Below, in pieces: positions 12,601 through 14,045 of a stretch of 14,374 bases of DNA (its first letter is position 1; every line of letters begins with the position of its first letter). The translations under genes and the position numbers were made by a program. This DNA comes from Baffinella frigidus (Eukaryota; Cryptophyceae; Cryptomonadales; Baffinellaceae), in contig MU646308.1 of assembly GCA_026770585.1 (NCBI GenBank), forward strand, positions 1,505,227 through 1,519,600, in the 5' to 3' direction. A model generated the notes under the pieces. It was not told the origin of the DNA. It saw nothing but the letters and a program-made list of their open reading frames with translations, and did no database searches.

Positions 12601-14045
12601 CTGCGGGGTTTGGGGTTTGGGGTTTGGGGTTTGGGGTTTGGGGTTTGGGGTTTGGGGTTTGGGGCTTGGGGTTTGGGGTTTGGGGTTTGGGGTTTATGGT
12701 CTCAAGGCTCACAGACTTTGGGATCACTCATCTCAAGGCGTGAGAGCAATACGGAAGAAGCGAGGGGAGTACCTTCGCATCGGACTCGAATACCGCGACG
12801 CACGATGAACCTTCGGGCGCGGAGCACTGGGGGCACCGGTCCGAACACCCGAGGCCGGGCACCTGTTGTCGAAACGCTGCCGGTCAGCACATGCTCTACA
12901 CGTAAGACAGCGGGAGGCGTGCGGAGCACTGGGGGCACCGGTCCGAGCATCCGAGGATGAAGGGTTTGGAAGGAGCGCATCTCCTCGCCGGCGCCGGAAC
13001 ACGCAGGACAGTTAGTTTGTGTGGTGCCAAGTTAGTTTGTCACTTACTTGGTGAGTTGTGTGTTCCGTTAGATAGTTGGTTAGTTAGTTACTGAGTTTGC
13101 ACGTTAGGCATGTGGTTAGGCAGATAGAAACAGTGAGCGCACCTCCGCGCCAGCGCCGAAGACTCCTTGTTTTTTTATCCAGGAATTGGAGCCCTTTCTC
13201 TTCCCGAAGCCTTCTAACACCAACAAATTATGGGCGGAGGGCGGGGGCGCGCACCTCCTCACCGACGCCGGAACACGCAGGACAGCTCGCCTCGAAGCCA
13301 AGCAGTCCCGTGATGTTCACCACCGACCCCTGTTTCGGGTTTCGGGTTTTGGATGTGGCAGTAAGTCAAGTGATTTACTTTTACGGAGGTCTGTGAGGTT
13401 CACCACCGATCCCTGCGAGGGGAGACGTTTGTTAATACCACCAAGGCAGCCGTGTATGCACCCCACAGAGGCTGAGACACAGTGTCATGCAGAAAGCGTA
13501 CGTCAGAGGAGGACTGATTTGCTTGAAGCCAAGCAGCCCCGTGTTTCGTGTTTTGTGTTTTGTGTTTTGTGTTTCGTGTTTCGTGTTTCGGGTTTCACGT
13601 TTTGGAACTGGCCGTGAGTAAAGTTTCTACGTAGTTTACTACACCCCCCCCCCAAAGTTGCCGATTGAACCCAGTTGGAGAGATGGGGAAGGTGTAGGGA
13701 AGGTGTTAGGGCTGGGAGATTAGGAGTTGCTGATAAAGCTGCCGGCAATGCGGACGACCGAGCCGTTTCATGCAGAAAACGTGCGTTAGAGGAGGACTTG
13801 TTTACACGTGACTCTGTAATTATTTGACAATACATGGCTTGAAAAAAACATTTTCAAGTTCTGATTGTATTTTCAAAAGTTCTGATTGTAAAAATACAAC
13901 CAGAACTTTAAAAGTATTTGGTGCACCAAATAAGTTTTCCTCTGATGTACACTTTTCGAATTACCTGGAAGAGGTCCGCGTTGGCCGAGAAGGAGAAGGA
14001 GAGCATGTTCAGCGCCCGCTTGATCTCCGTCGACTCCTTCACAAC
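802..14045 (-). CDS. Large multi-exon REJ/polycystin-like surface protein gene, partial at both ends (about 28 exons)
   Basis: What is seen: a chain of minus-strand islands, each open in one frame, bordered by AG upstream and GT (twice GC) downstream, with matching phases at all 27 junctions. No island is longer than 141 nt, so no long ORF exists. Joined, they give about 789 codons without a stop. Exons 13-28 read as alternating beta-strand modules with motifs LVLHSSRSFDPE, ILSVWSC, LTIPKAGLVVGVVYE, LSADRPLVL, TPGHTLRLRVTITDSAG and NVPPLGGSLEIIPPSG. Known family: such motifs resemble REJ domains of polycystin-1 and sperm receptor proteins, which are extracellular and lie before a GPS/PLAT/channel part. 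Inferred: a secreted or membrane surface protein. No start, signal peptide or membrane helix lies in the window. The 5' exons (1-12) could belong to a second gene, but their phases and lack of a stop favour one. The family assignment is from memory of motifs, not from a search. Confidence 0.72.
911..1003 (+). repeat. (CA)n and (TC)n microsatellites
   Basis: CA at 911-928 and 946-967, TC at 969-1000. Unlike the GA tracts elsewhere, the purine strand is in the transcript here. Confidence 0.95.
1097..1279 (+). repeat. Telomere-like array, TTTCGGG/TTTCTGG variants
   Basis: About 26 heptamers mixing TTTCGGG and TTTCTGG; lies between exons 27 and 28. Confidence 0.95.
1290..1313 (-). pseudogene. 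Copy of exon 27 3' edge with donor
   Basis: Reads TITDSAGAS with donor TCAG|GTATCC. Three of four codon differences from exon 27 are silent. If entered at the nearest acceptor (CACAG, giving 35 nt) it would break the frame. Confidence 0.7.
1448..1564 (-). CDS. Exon 27 (117 nt, phase 1/1): LTPG...VTITDSAGSS
   Basis: Acceptor CTAAACAG, where the telomere-like CCCTAAA repeat itself gives the splice site; donor TCAG|GTTAAA. It encodes PQIRTSTTAPLLIFAAG, then LLTPGHTLRLRVTITDSAGS. This is the most family-typical exon with exon 28. Partial copies at 1717-1776, 1934-1990 (5' edge) and 1290-1313 (3' edge). Confidence 0.85.
1658..1710 (+). repeat. 53-bp repeat, copy 1 (end of the foldback family)
   Basis: ACCATTATTGCATTATT... 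to CTGTAGCAGG. Same length and order as 11268-11320 and 11758-11810 without gaps; its inner part equals the end of the 128-302 element. Confidence 0.85.
1717..1776 (-). pseudogene. Copy of exon 27 5' part broken by a repeat end
   Basis: Matches exon 27 from acceptor ACGCAG through LLIFAAGLLT with two silent changes (TCG/TCA, ACG/ACA), then is cut by the 53-bp repeat at 1658-1710. Confidence 0.8.
1934..1990 (-). pseudogene. Copy of exon 27 5' part, frameshifted
   Basis: Acceptor CTCCGCAG, then a 5-nt deletion relative to exon 27 before LLIFAAGLLTPGH; beyond that unrelated sequence reading MERESFIVDQ follows. Confidence 0.75.
2125..2202 (-). CDS. Optional 78-nt exon between exons 26 and 27
   Basis: Acceptor CTTCCGAG, donor ACAA|GTCTGT. 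It reads RNLSTPGVQFLVRADTF plus a Cys/Arg-rich tail. The length is a multiple of three, so inclusion or skipping keeps the frame. The 60-nt gap to exon 26 is also a multiple of three and open, so intron retention is possible. An alternative frame (SATYPLPACNFWSG) exists. Confidence 0.33.
2211..2260 (+). repeat. GA tract in a 60-nt gap
   Basis: GAGAGAGCGAGAGAG directly behind the exon 26 donor; open in frame on the minus strand. Confidence 0.9.
2263..2362 (-). CDS. Exon 26 (100 nt, phase 0/1)
   Basis: Acceptor CAAACCAG, donor CCAG|GTTGCT into a TC tract. It encodes VLQAAVDPSWERTLRPVVVW then ESLGEVDSELLTP. The single left-over G forms Gly with exon 27 (or Val with the optional exon at 2125-2202). 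Confidence 0.77.
2366..2552 (+). repeat. Telomere-like array, GGGGTTT/GGGTTTTA mixture
   Basis: Fills the intron between exons 25 and 26; acceptor CAAACCAG is built from the repeat. Confidence 0.9.
2557..2622 (-). CDS. Exon 25 (22 codons, phase 0/0)
   Basis: Acceptor CTTAACCAG, donor CTG|GTCTAA inside telomere-like sequence on both sides. It encodes VGTIFQCESSMPFP then RLSADRPL, which runs into VLQAAVDPSW of exon 26 (the AD-PLVL--A-DP motif). Confidence 0.67.
2630..2796 (+). repeat. Telomere-like array, canonical TTTAGGG with GGGTGTA
   Basis: Includes about nine consecutive perfect TTTAGGG units (2717-2775), flanked by the 29-bp exon-25 edge copies. Confidence 0.95.
2798..2826 (-). pseudogene. 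Copy of exon 25 5' part
   Basis: 29 bp matching 2594-2622 with one silent change (GGC/GGA). The pair flanks a TTTAGGG array like a target duplication. Confidence 0.8.
2830..3072 (+). repeat. Degenerate G/T-rich telomere-derived sequence
   Basis: Mixed GGGTTA, TTGTGTT and GGTTTAGG words; no exon found in it. Confidence 0.7.
3078..3165 (-). CDS. Exon 24 (88 nt, phase 2/0)
   Basis: Acceptor CCGCACCAG after a C-rich run, donor AAA|GTGCGA. It encodes (S)NPSSSSVSFAVVEGAK then NIPVYITVCDPSK. The split Ser codon with exon 23 fits exactly. Confidence 0.75.
3183..3390 (+). repeat. Telomere-like array, TTTATGG variant, then degenerate TTTAGGG
   Basis: About 13 TTTATGG units at 3183-3277, followed by GGGCTTG, GGGTTCA and GGGTGTA words to the exon 23 donor. 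Confidence 0.92.
3394..3476 (-). CDS. Exon 23 (83 nt, phase 0/2)
   Basis: Acceptor CTCTCCACAG (strong), donor TTCAG|GTTTCA. It encodes VTLTSTRNAEALFNASLVFP then ASSPSSF. NAS is a possible glycosylation site. Its first nucleotides and acceptor recur five times in the intron before it. Confidence 0.8.
3477..4240 (+). repeat. 421-bp higher-order tandem repeat carrying five copies of the exon-23 3' splice site
   Basis: In the transcript, starts of exon 23 (GTGACCCTG...) recur with intron edges at 3595, 3678, 3900, about 4013 and 4099. Positions 3476/3595/3678 and 3900/4013/4099 are offset by 418-424 bp, so a block holding three copies was duplicated. Between them lie GTGCAGG, GGAGATTG and TGTTTAG/TTGAGTG short repeats. 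AG is kept at 3595, 3900 and 4099 and lost at 3678 and 4013. Confidence 0.8.
4347..4487 (-). CDS. Exon 22 (47 codons, longest exon, phase 0/0)
   Basis: Acceptor GGATTCTCAG, donor GAG|GTCAGG. It encodes VAACGERATGGWCLGAATKA, CDLGGAPTNLAE and LTIPKAGLVVGVVYE: three Cys, then the L-IP-A-L--G--Y strand. The reading continues as VTLTSTRNAE in exon 23, a textbook REJ-like run. The 5' edge is copied at 4550-4592. Confidence 0.82.
4550..4592 (-). pseudogene. Copy of exon 22 5' edge with acceptor
   Basis: Acceptor ATGGGCAG, then VMACGERATGGWC like exon 22 VAACGERATGGWC. The core 34 bp (4550-4583) differs at one base from 4448-4481. Confidence 0.85.
4641..4788. mobile_element. 148-bp palindromic MITE-like element
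   Basis: Arms 4641-4706 and 4723-4788 (66 nt) pair almost completely around a 16-nt loop. Each arm also contains its own palindrome (AACGAGTTCTAAAACTCGTT). Ends are TATCTCAG/CTGAGATA, so TA may be the target duplication. It lies in the intron before exon 22. Confidence 0.85.
4998..5190 (+). repeat. GA-rich low-complexity tract ending in poly-G
   Basis: GAGAGAGCGAGA-type sequence followed by a G run; in the transcript it is a TC tract behind the exon 21 donor. A second G run is at 5289-5306. The unique DNA at 4800-4997 and 5307-5588 shows no exon I can support. Confidence 0.9.
5196..5267 (-). CDS. Exon 21 (24 codons, phase 0/0): ILSVWSC
   Basis: Acceptor GGGAAG after a C-run and pyrimidine-rich tract, donor CAG|GTTCGC. 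It encodes LRPMSAKERAPPKG then ILSVWSCRRQ, the LS-WSC strand that follows S-DP in REJ modules. The 5' edge is less certain than the 3' edge. Confidence 0.65.
5589..5642 (-). CDS. Exon 20 (18 codons, phase 0/0): ADLVL...SFDPE
   Basis: Acceptor GAAACTAG at the end of a TTTAGGG array, donor GAG|GTCCCT. It encodes VSITADLVLHSSRSFDPE; AD-LVL--S-S-DP is the diagnostic opening of PKD/REJ-like units. Confidence 0.77.
5645..5762 (+). repeat. Telomere-like array, TTTAGGG
   Basis: Mixed TTTAGGG, TTTAAGG and TTTGGGG units between exons 19 and 20. Confidence 0.92.
5801..5896 (-). CDS. Exon 19 (32 codons, phase 0/0)
   Basis: Acceptor CCTCCCACAG after a TC-rich tract, donor CTG|GTCTGC. It encodes ASIERTNTATVQVRTQVRPL then AALIAGVSPRGL. 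ATVQV--QVRPL-ALIAG is the linker strand seen between consecutive REJ-like units. A 54-bp edge copy lies at 5982-6035. Confidence 0.8.
5930..5974 (+). repeat. GA tract between exon-19 copies
   Basis: GAGAGAGCGAGA repeats lying between 5854-5907 and 5982-6035. Confidence 0.9.
5982..6035 (-). pseudogene. Copy of exon 19 5' edge, acceptor destroyed
   Basis: 54 bp matching 5854-5907. The acceptor CACAG|G is now GCATG|C, so the AG is gone. The two copies flank a GA tract. Confidence 0.85.
6036..6155 (+). repeat. Telomere-like array, TTTAGGG/TTCAGGG
   Basis: Starts TTTAGGG and becomes TTCAGGG toward the exon 18 donor. Confidence 0.9.
6219..6271 (-). CDS. Exon 18 (53 nt, phase 1/0)
   Basis: Acceptor CTATCCAG, donor CAG|GTGTGC. 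It encodes DKLPPGVLLEFTITASQ, the LPPGV--EFTITAS strand of a REJ-like module; the split codon with exon 17 gives Gly. Confidence 0.72.
6310..6522 (+). repeat. Telomere-like array, TTTATGG variant
   Basis: Second TTTATGG array of the window, with two GGCGCATGGTTATGG interruptions (about 6421 and 6448). Confidence 0.93.
6526..6555 (-). CDS. Possible 30-nt in-frame cassette exon (copy of the exon-17 3' edge)
   Basis: Acceptor CTCTCAG at the end of a long TC tract (in the transcript) and donor TCAG|GTTCTA enclose 30 nt that read GVASFGLGIS, a near copy of the end of exon 17. Phase in and out are both 1, so inclusion after exon 17 would add ten residues without a frameshift. It may equally be an unspliced relic. 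Confidence 0.3.
6558..6640 (+). repeat. GA tract
   Basis: Perfect (GA)n at 6558-6598 then degenerate GA. It separates exon 17 from the copy of its 3' edge and acts as the pyrimidine tract of that copy. Confidence 0.92.
6655..6752 (-). CDS. Exon 17 (98 nt, phase 2/1)
   Basis: Acceptor GTGGTCAG, donor CCAG|GTCCTA. It encodes WKVECLSGPCSRVPPLASLS then TRGVASFGLDIP. W--EC--GPC matches the W-C...C stretch of REJ modules. The 5' edge is copied at 6918-6979 and 7281-7309, the 3' edge at 6526-6555. Confidence 0.77.
6918..6979 (-). pseudogene. Copy of exon 17 5' part with strong acceptor
   Basis: 62 bp matching 6691-6752 with three differences, all silent (AAG/AAA, TCT/TCC, CCC/CCA). Acceptor TTCTCCCCAG looks stronger than that of exon 17. 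No fitting donor follows. Confidence 0.85.
7111..7225 (+). repeat. 115-bp dispersed repeat, copy 1
   Basis: Aligns without gaps to 12137-12251 with about 12 mismatches by eye. Contains an ACCCTACGG...CCGTAGGG stem. No open frame shared. Possibly a SINE or other small element; not recognised. Confidence 0.85.
7281..7309 (-). pseudogene. Second copy of exon 17 5' edge with acceptor
   Basis: Acceptor GCTCTCCAG, then WRVECLPGPC against WKVECLSGPC. Confidence 0.75.
7553..7673. mobile_element. 121-bp palindromic MITE-like element
   Basis: 46-nt arms 7553-7598 and 7628-7673 pair (GGCAACGAAATTTACTACAC core), with a smaller AGTATTT...AAATACT palindrome at each end. AT-rich against its surroundings; inside the exon 16-17 intron. 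Confidence 0.8.
7815..7903 (+). repeat. Telomere-like array, GGGTGTA variant
   Basis: About 12 nearly perfect GGGTGTA units downstream of the exon 16 donor. Confidence 0.95.
7921..8051 (-). CDS. Exon 16 (131 nt, phase 0/2)
   Basis: Acceptor CCGCACAG, donor TACGC|GTACGC. It encodes LQIEGEDTRVMTADQPLQLV, ARGRAATCSLLDPSVEG and VAVLTY; the split codon gives Ala before Trp of exon 17 (LTYAW). The -V-AD-PL-L-A ... DP ... LTYAW layout is the recurrent REJ pattern. A 73-bp copy of its 5' part lies 107 bp upstream at 8086-8158. Confidence 0.77.
8086..8158 (-). pseudogene. Copy of exon 16 5' part with acceptor
   Basis: 73 bp against 7979-8051. Reads LQIEGEDTRVMTADEPLQLV. By hand, 8 codons differ silently and 1 changes the residue (Q to E). 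Acceptor CACCGCAG intact; the copy has no matching 3' half. Confidence 0.85.
8163..8525 (+). repeat. Long mixed telomere-like array without genes
   Basis: GGGGTTT at 8165-8205, TCTGGTG triplet at 8212-8232, then TTTAGGG/GGGTGTA mixtures. A short unique stretch (8235-8300) shows no convincing exon. Confidence 0.9.
8528..8622 (-). CDS. Exon 15 (phase 1/0): REJ-like strand pair
   Basis: Acceptor TAAACCAG, donor AAG|GTACCC. It encodes GGVALGSYTLLMQLTNWLGA followed by a basic tail FQKKK. The G-SYTLLMQLTNWLGA pattern (GxYTxxLxVTNxLG) is typical of the strand pair closing a REJ/PKD-like module. A degraded copy of its 5' part is at 8673-8698. Confidence 0.75.
8673..8698 (-). pseudogene. Degraded copy of exon 15 5' part
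   Basis: Reads ALGSSTLLL against ALGSYTLLM of exon 15; acceptor lost. Confidence 0.55.
8700..8990 (+). repeat. Degenerate ~30-bp tandem repeat (GGTTTAGACCTTCAACGG type)
   Basis: Six to eight units of GG(A/T)TTxxACCTTxAAxGGTTTAGGGC, grading into TTTAGGG. A longer repeat apparently built from heptamers. Confidence 0.7.
8880..8975 (+). repeat. Telomere-like array, TTTAGGGTTAAGGG
   Basis: A 14-bp alternation of TTTAGGG and TTAAGGG, then plain TTTAGGG. Confidence 0.92.
8986..9028 (-). CDS. Exon 14 (43 nt, phase 0/1)
   Basis: Acceptor TCAAACAG, donor GAAG|GTCTAG. It encodes AYPPSLQGIPTLIE; the split Gly codon is completed by exon 15. Very short and enclosed on both sides by telomere-like arrays. 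Confidence 0.55.
9034..9300 (+). repeat. Telomere-like array, TTTAGGG and TTAGGGG
   Basis: Contains perfect TTTAGGG runs (9056-9148) and five TTAGGGG units (9197-9236); downstream of exon 13. Confidence 0.95.
9304..9369 (-). CDS. Exon 13 (22 codons, phase 0/0, GC donor)
   Basis: Acceptor CCCGGCAG at the end of a GGGGTTT array. No GT donor fits; CAG|GCAACC is used. It encodes ADLVAVDEALANQ then KNFMLHDIQ. First exon of the part that reads as REJ-like. Confidence 0.62.
9377..9454 (+). repeat. Telomere-like array (GGGGTTT, TTTGTGG, GGGGGTT) between 11-bp direct repeats
   Basis: CCGCCTGCCGG stands at both sides (9366-9376 and 9455-9465), as if the array had been inserted or repaired into a single target. 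Confidence 0.92.
9455..9526 (-). CDS. Doubtful exon 12 (24 codons)
   Basis: Weak acceptor AAATGAG, donor CGG|GTCCAA, reading GTREILLAPTMRAGG then TDERFSGRR. It would need a 46-nt intron holding a near-perfect palindrome (9542-9562). It is included because it is open and in phase, but it may be intronic. Confidence 0.25.
9573..9677 (-). CDS. Exon 11 (35 codons, phase 0/0)
   Basis: Acceptor ACTTACAG, donor GAT|GTGTAG. It encodes LSPSRQVSLRGTVTVPSRHH then QPSEMDHIAFFDSID, beta-strand-like. Junction with exon 10 is in phase. The next exon is uncertain. Confidence 0.52.
9750..9810. repeat. 16-bp palindrome and 22-bp direct repeat
   Basis: ATCCATGATCATGGAT (9750-9765) is a perfect palindrome; CATGGATCC.TGAAAAA.ATGG occurs at 9759-9780 and 9789-9810. 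Within an intron. Confidence 0.85.
9841..9872 (-). pseudogene. Copy of exon 10 3' edge with GC donor
   Basis: Reads LDPCPACVRQ|GCAAGA, matching exon 10 LDPCPVCVRQ|GCAAGC, so the unusual GC donor was copied too. Confidence 0.75.
9959..10066 (-). CDS. Exon 10 (36 codons, phase 0/0, GC donor)
   Basis: Acceptor CCTCTTAG; the only fitting donor is CAG|GCAAGC, a good GC-AG type site. It encodes a charged stretch ending in NALLDPCPVCVRQ. The duplicate of the 3' edge at 9841-9872 differs at GAT/GAC, CCG/CCC (both silent) and GTC/GCC in this frame, which chooses this frame over a competing one starting KEIDQRMLM. Confidence 0.6.
10067..10622 (-). other. Unassigned stretch between exons 9 and 10
   Basis: Holds AGTAGGCCTACT palindromes with a repeated AGGCCTACTAGGTTT (10081, 10121), a perfect 11-bp-arm hairpin CAACACCGCAC/GTGCGGTGTTG at 10138-10161, AT-rich ATGGTCTA repeats (10210-10300) and a CTCGCCCA/TGGGCGAG hairpin (10349-10369). 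10310-10560 is open in one minus frame but shows no family motif; an exon may be hidden here. Confidence 0.5.
10623..10732 (-). pseudogene. Copy of exon 9 3' part with donor (could be a real alternative exon)
   Basis: Reads KKLCVYVPPDVPIAC, SNSS, RGDMGGFIDTSTK, donor AAG|GTCTCT intact. Compared with exon 9 it has a 12-nt in-frame insertion (SNSS), two silent and two replacing changes. The 5' part has been replaced by 35-bp repeats. A CTGCGTCAG acceptor at its start would give a different entry phase from exon 9. Confidence 0.6.
10734..10830 (+). repeat. 35-bp tandem repeat, about 2.8 copies
   Basis: Units start at 10734, 10769 and 10804 (GCTGACGCAGACCGTTGCG...). In the transcript each unit carries CTGCGTCAG, an acceptor-like end, beside the exon-9 copy. 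Confidence 0.85.
10886..10977 (-). CDS. Exon 9 (phase 1/0)
   Basis: Acceptor GTGTGCAG, donor AAG|GTCTCC. It encodes PVQLCDSKAPPDVPIAC then RGDMGAFIDASTK. The frame is supported by the copy at 10623-10700, which keeps PPDVPIAC...RGDMG-FID-STK with a 12-nt in-frame insertion. An RGD triplet is present; it may be chance. Confidence 0.62.
11065..11092 (-). pseudogene. Copy of exon 9 5' edge with acceptor
   Basis: 28 bp matching 10962-10989, with intact GTGTGCAG and reading PVQLC before it ends. Confidence 0.8.
11155..11244 (-). CDS. Exon 8 (phase 1/1)
   Basis: Acceptor GTTCCAG, donor CGAG|GTGACA. It encodes PSKFLSWPQAAPPALTLSVS then IVLRDQCTR, a proline-rich linker and a beta strand ending in Cys. 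The split codon with exon 9 gives Gly. An eight-C run lies inside; a second frame is also open, so frame choice rests on phase and strand-like composition. Confidence 0.52.
11268..11320 (+). repeat. 53-bp repeat, copy 2
   Basis: The most diverged of the three copies (GCTGGCTTCTCAGCAAACC core). It lies just upstream of exon 8, followed by a 12-bp-arm hairpin at 11324-11352. Confidence 0.8.
11425..11490 (+). repeat. GA/TA microsatellite
   Basis: (TA)10-11 at about 11442-11461 enclosed by GA repeats. Confidence 0.95.
11605..11748. repeat. Inverted repeat with about 20-bp ends
   Basis: GACCCACGCCAGATT at 11605-11625 pairs with AATCTGGCGTGGACGGACC at 11730-11748. A smaller AACCCTAT/ATAGGGTT stem is inside. 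No gene seen from 11400 to 12029; this and the neighbouring repeats fill it. Confidence 0.65.
11758..11810 (+). repeat. 53-bp repeat, copy 3
   Basis: Carries GCCAACTTCTCTGCACACC, the closest to the 128-302 ends; followed directly by the 89-bp tandem unit. Confidence 0.85.
11812..11989 (+). repeat. 89-bp tandem repeat, two copies with poly-G
   Basis: Each unit: CCCTGGGGGCTAC, TATCCCCAACCGTAACC, a run of 8-12 G, then GACxxxCCAGC.A.ATAGTG. Units 11812-11899 and 11900-11989. The TATCCCCAACCGTA piece also occurs at 11339-11353. Confidence 0.75.
12030..12078 (-). CDS. Tentative exon 7 (16 codons + 1 nt)
   Basis: Acceptor GGGGCAG, donor CCGG|GTGACT. It encodes VRNPFVSQERGRECGP; with exon 8 the split codon gives Asp (ECGPD). 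The ECGPD ending is repeated in a second copy at 12270-12293, which supports this frame. Confidence 0.4.
12137..12251 (+). repeat. 115-bp dispersed repeat, copy 2
   Basis: Partner of 7111-7225, same strand; lies in the intron between tentative exons 6 and 7. Its CCGTAGG stem is kept although the loop has changed. Confidence 0.85.
12302..12343 (-). CDS. Tentative exon 6 (14 codons, phase 0/0)
   Basis: Weak acceptor CCCCGAG, donor CAA|GTTGAC. It encodes RHSAASLGFTDFSQ. Phases fit exons 5 and 7, but the island is short, and another frame over the same DNA (LPHSGSPIFLKLTCWECGPD) is also open and plausible. Treat the exact edges as unresolved. Confidence 0.3.
12372..12480 (+). repeat. Telomere-like array, GGGTGTA variant
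   Basis: About 14 GGGTGTA units right behind the exon 5 donor. Confidence 0.95.
12487..12600 (-). CDS. Exon 5 (38 codons, phase 0/0)
   Basis: Acceptor ACCCCGCAG lies at the end of a GGGGTTT array; donor GCG|GTCCGT opens into a GGGTGTA array. It encodes TAHKMLEQLATFDADLGVLS then LRLNGTLRVGEPLEFILA: a helix followed by beta strands with an NGT glycosylation motif. This is one of the cleanest protein-like islands in the window. Confidence 0.75.
12603..12697 (+). repeat. Telomere-like array, GGGGTTT variant
   Basis: About 13 nearly perfect GGGGTTT units right before the exon 5 acceptor. Confidence 0.95.
12773..12862 (-). CDS. Exon 4 (30 codons, Cys-rich, phase 0/0)
   Basis: Acceptor GACAACAG, donor AAG|GTACTC. 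It encodes a CSDRCPQCS cluster and a fourth Cys before VAVFESDAK. With exon 3 it makes a short extracellular-type Cys-rich stretch (six Cys in about 40 residues). A 36-bp copy of its 5' part is at 12921-12956 and differs only at synonymous positions (GGG/GGA, TGT/TGC). Confidence 0.7.
12921..12956 (-). pseudogene. Copy of exon 4 5' part
   Basis: 36 bp matching 12819-12854, reading CSDRCPQCSA. Both differences are silent. No AG lies at the edge. Confidence 0.8.
12971..13009 (-). pseudogene. Copy of exon 3 3' edge with dead donor
   Basis: Reads CPACSGAGEE like the end of exon 3, but the donor GTGCGC has become ATGCGC, so it cannot be spliced in the same way. Confidence 0.75.
13255..13329 (-). 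CDS. Exon 3 (25 codons, phase 0/0)
   Basis: Acceptor CGAAACAG sits directly at the end of a short TTTCGGG array; donor GAG|GTGCGC. It encodes GSVVNITGLLGFEASC then PACSGVGEE; the NIT triplet is a possible N-glycosylation site and the two Cys form a C-P-A-C pair. Three partial copies surround it (13393-13412, 13521-13543, 12971-13009). Confidence 0.75.
13393..13412 (-). pseudogene. Copy of exon 3 5' edge with acceptor
   Basis: Acceptor CCTCGCAG, then GSVVNL. Matches the start of exon 3 (GSVVNI) with silent GGG/GGA. Confidence 0.75.
13439..13513 (-). CDS. Exon 2 (25 codons, phase 0/0)
   Basis: Acceptor AAATCAG, donor GTG|GTATTA. It encodes SSSDVRFLHDTVSQPLW then GAYTAALV, continuing naturally from exon 1 (...SANADLFQ) and into exon 3. 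A diverged copy of its 5' edge (SSSNARFLHETA) lies upstream at 13768-13796. No known domain recognised. Confidence 0.7.
13521..13543 (-). pseudogene. Copy of the middle of exon 3
   Basis: Near match to 13291-13313 (reads GLLGFK), located upstream of exon 2 and next to a CGTGTTT/TGTGTTT array. Confidence 0.6.
13544..13605 (+). repeat. Short heptamer array, TTTCGTG/TTTTGTG variant
   Basis: Eight units with CGTG/TGTG in place of AGGG, upstream of exon 2. Confidence 0.9.
13768..13796 (-). pseudogene. Diverged copy of exon 2 5' edge
   Basis: Reads SSSNARFLHETA against SSSDVRFLHDTV in exon 2, behind an ACAAG acceptor-like end. Similarity to 13483-13518 runs over 36 bp (to 13803). The reading stays open into 13700 but is unlike protein. 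Confidence 0.7.
13853..13912. repeat. AT-rich direct and inverted repeat
   Basis: AAGTTCTGATTGTA occurs twice and then inverted (TACAACCAGAACTT), giving a 14-bp stem with one mismatch. Intron between exons 1 and 2. Confidence 0.75.
13965..14045 (-). CDS. Exon 1 of the window (27 codons, phase 0/0)
   Basis: Acceptor GCGCAG, donor CAG|GTAATT (closest to a textbook donor of all exons). It encodes VVKESTEIKR followed by ALNMLSFSFSANADLFQ, an amphipathic start then a hydrophobic strand. It joins exon 2 in phase 0. A perfect copy of its first 31 nt plus the end of the acceptor lies 111 bp upstream at 14127-14160. Earlier exons lie beyond the right edge. Confidence 0.75.
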
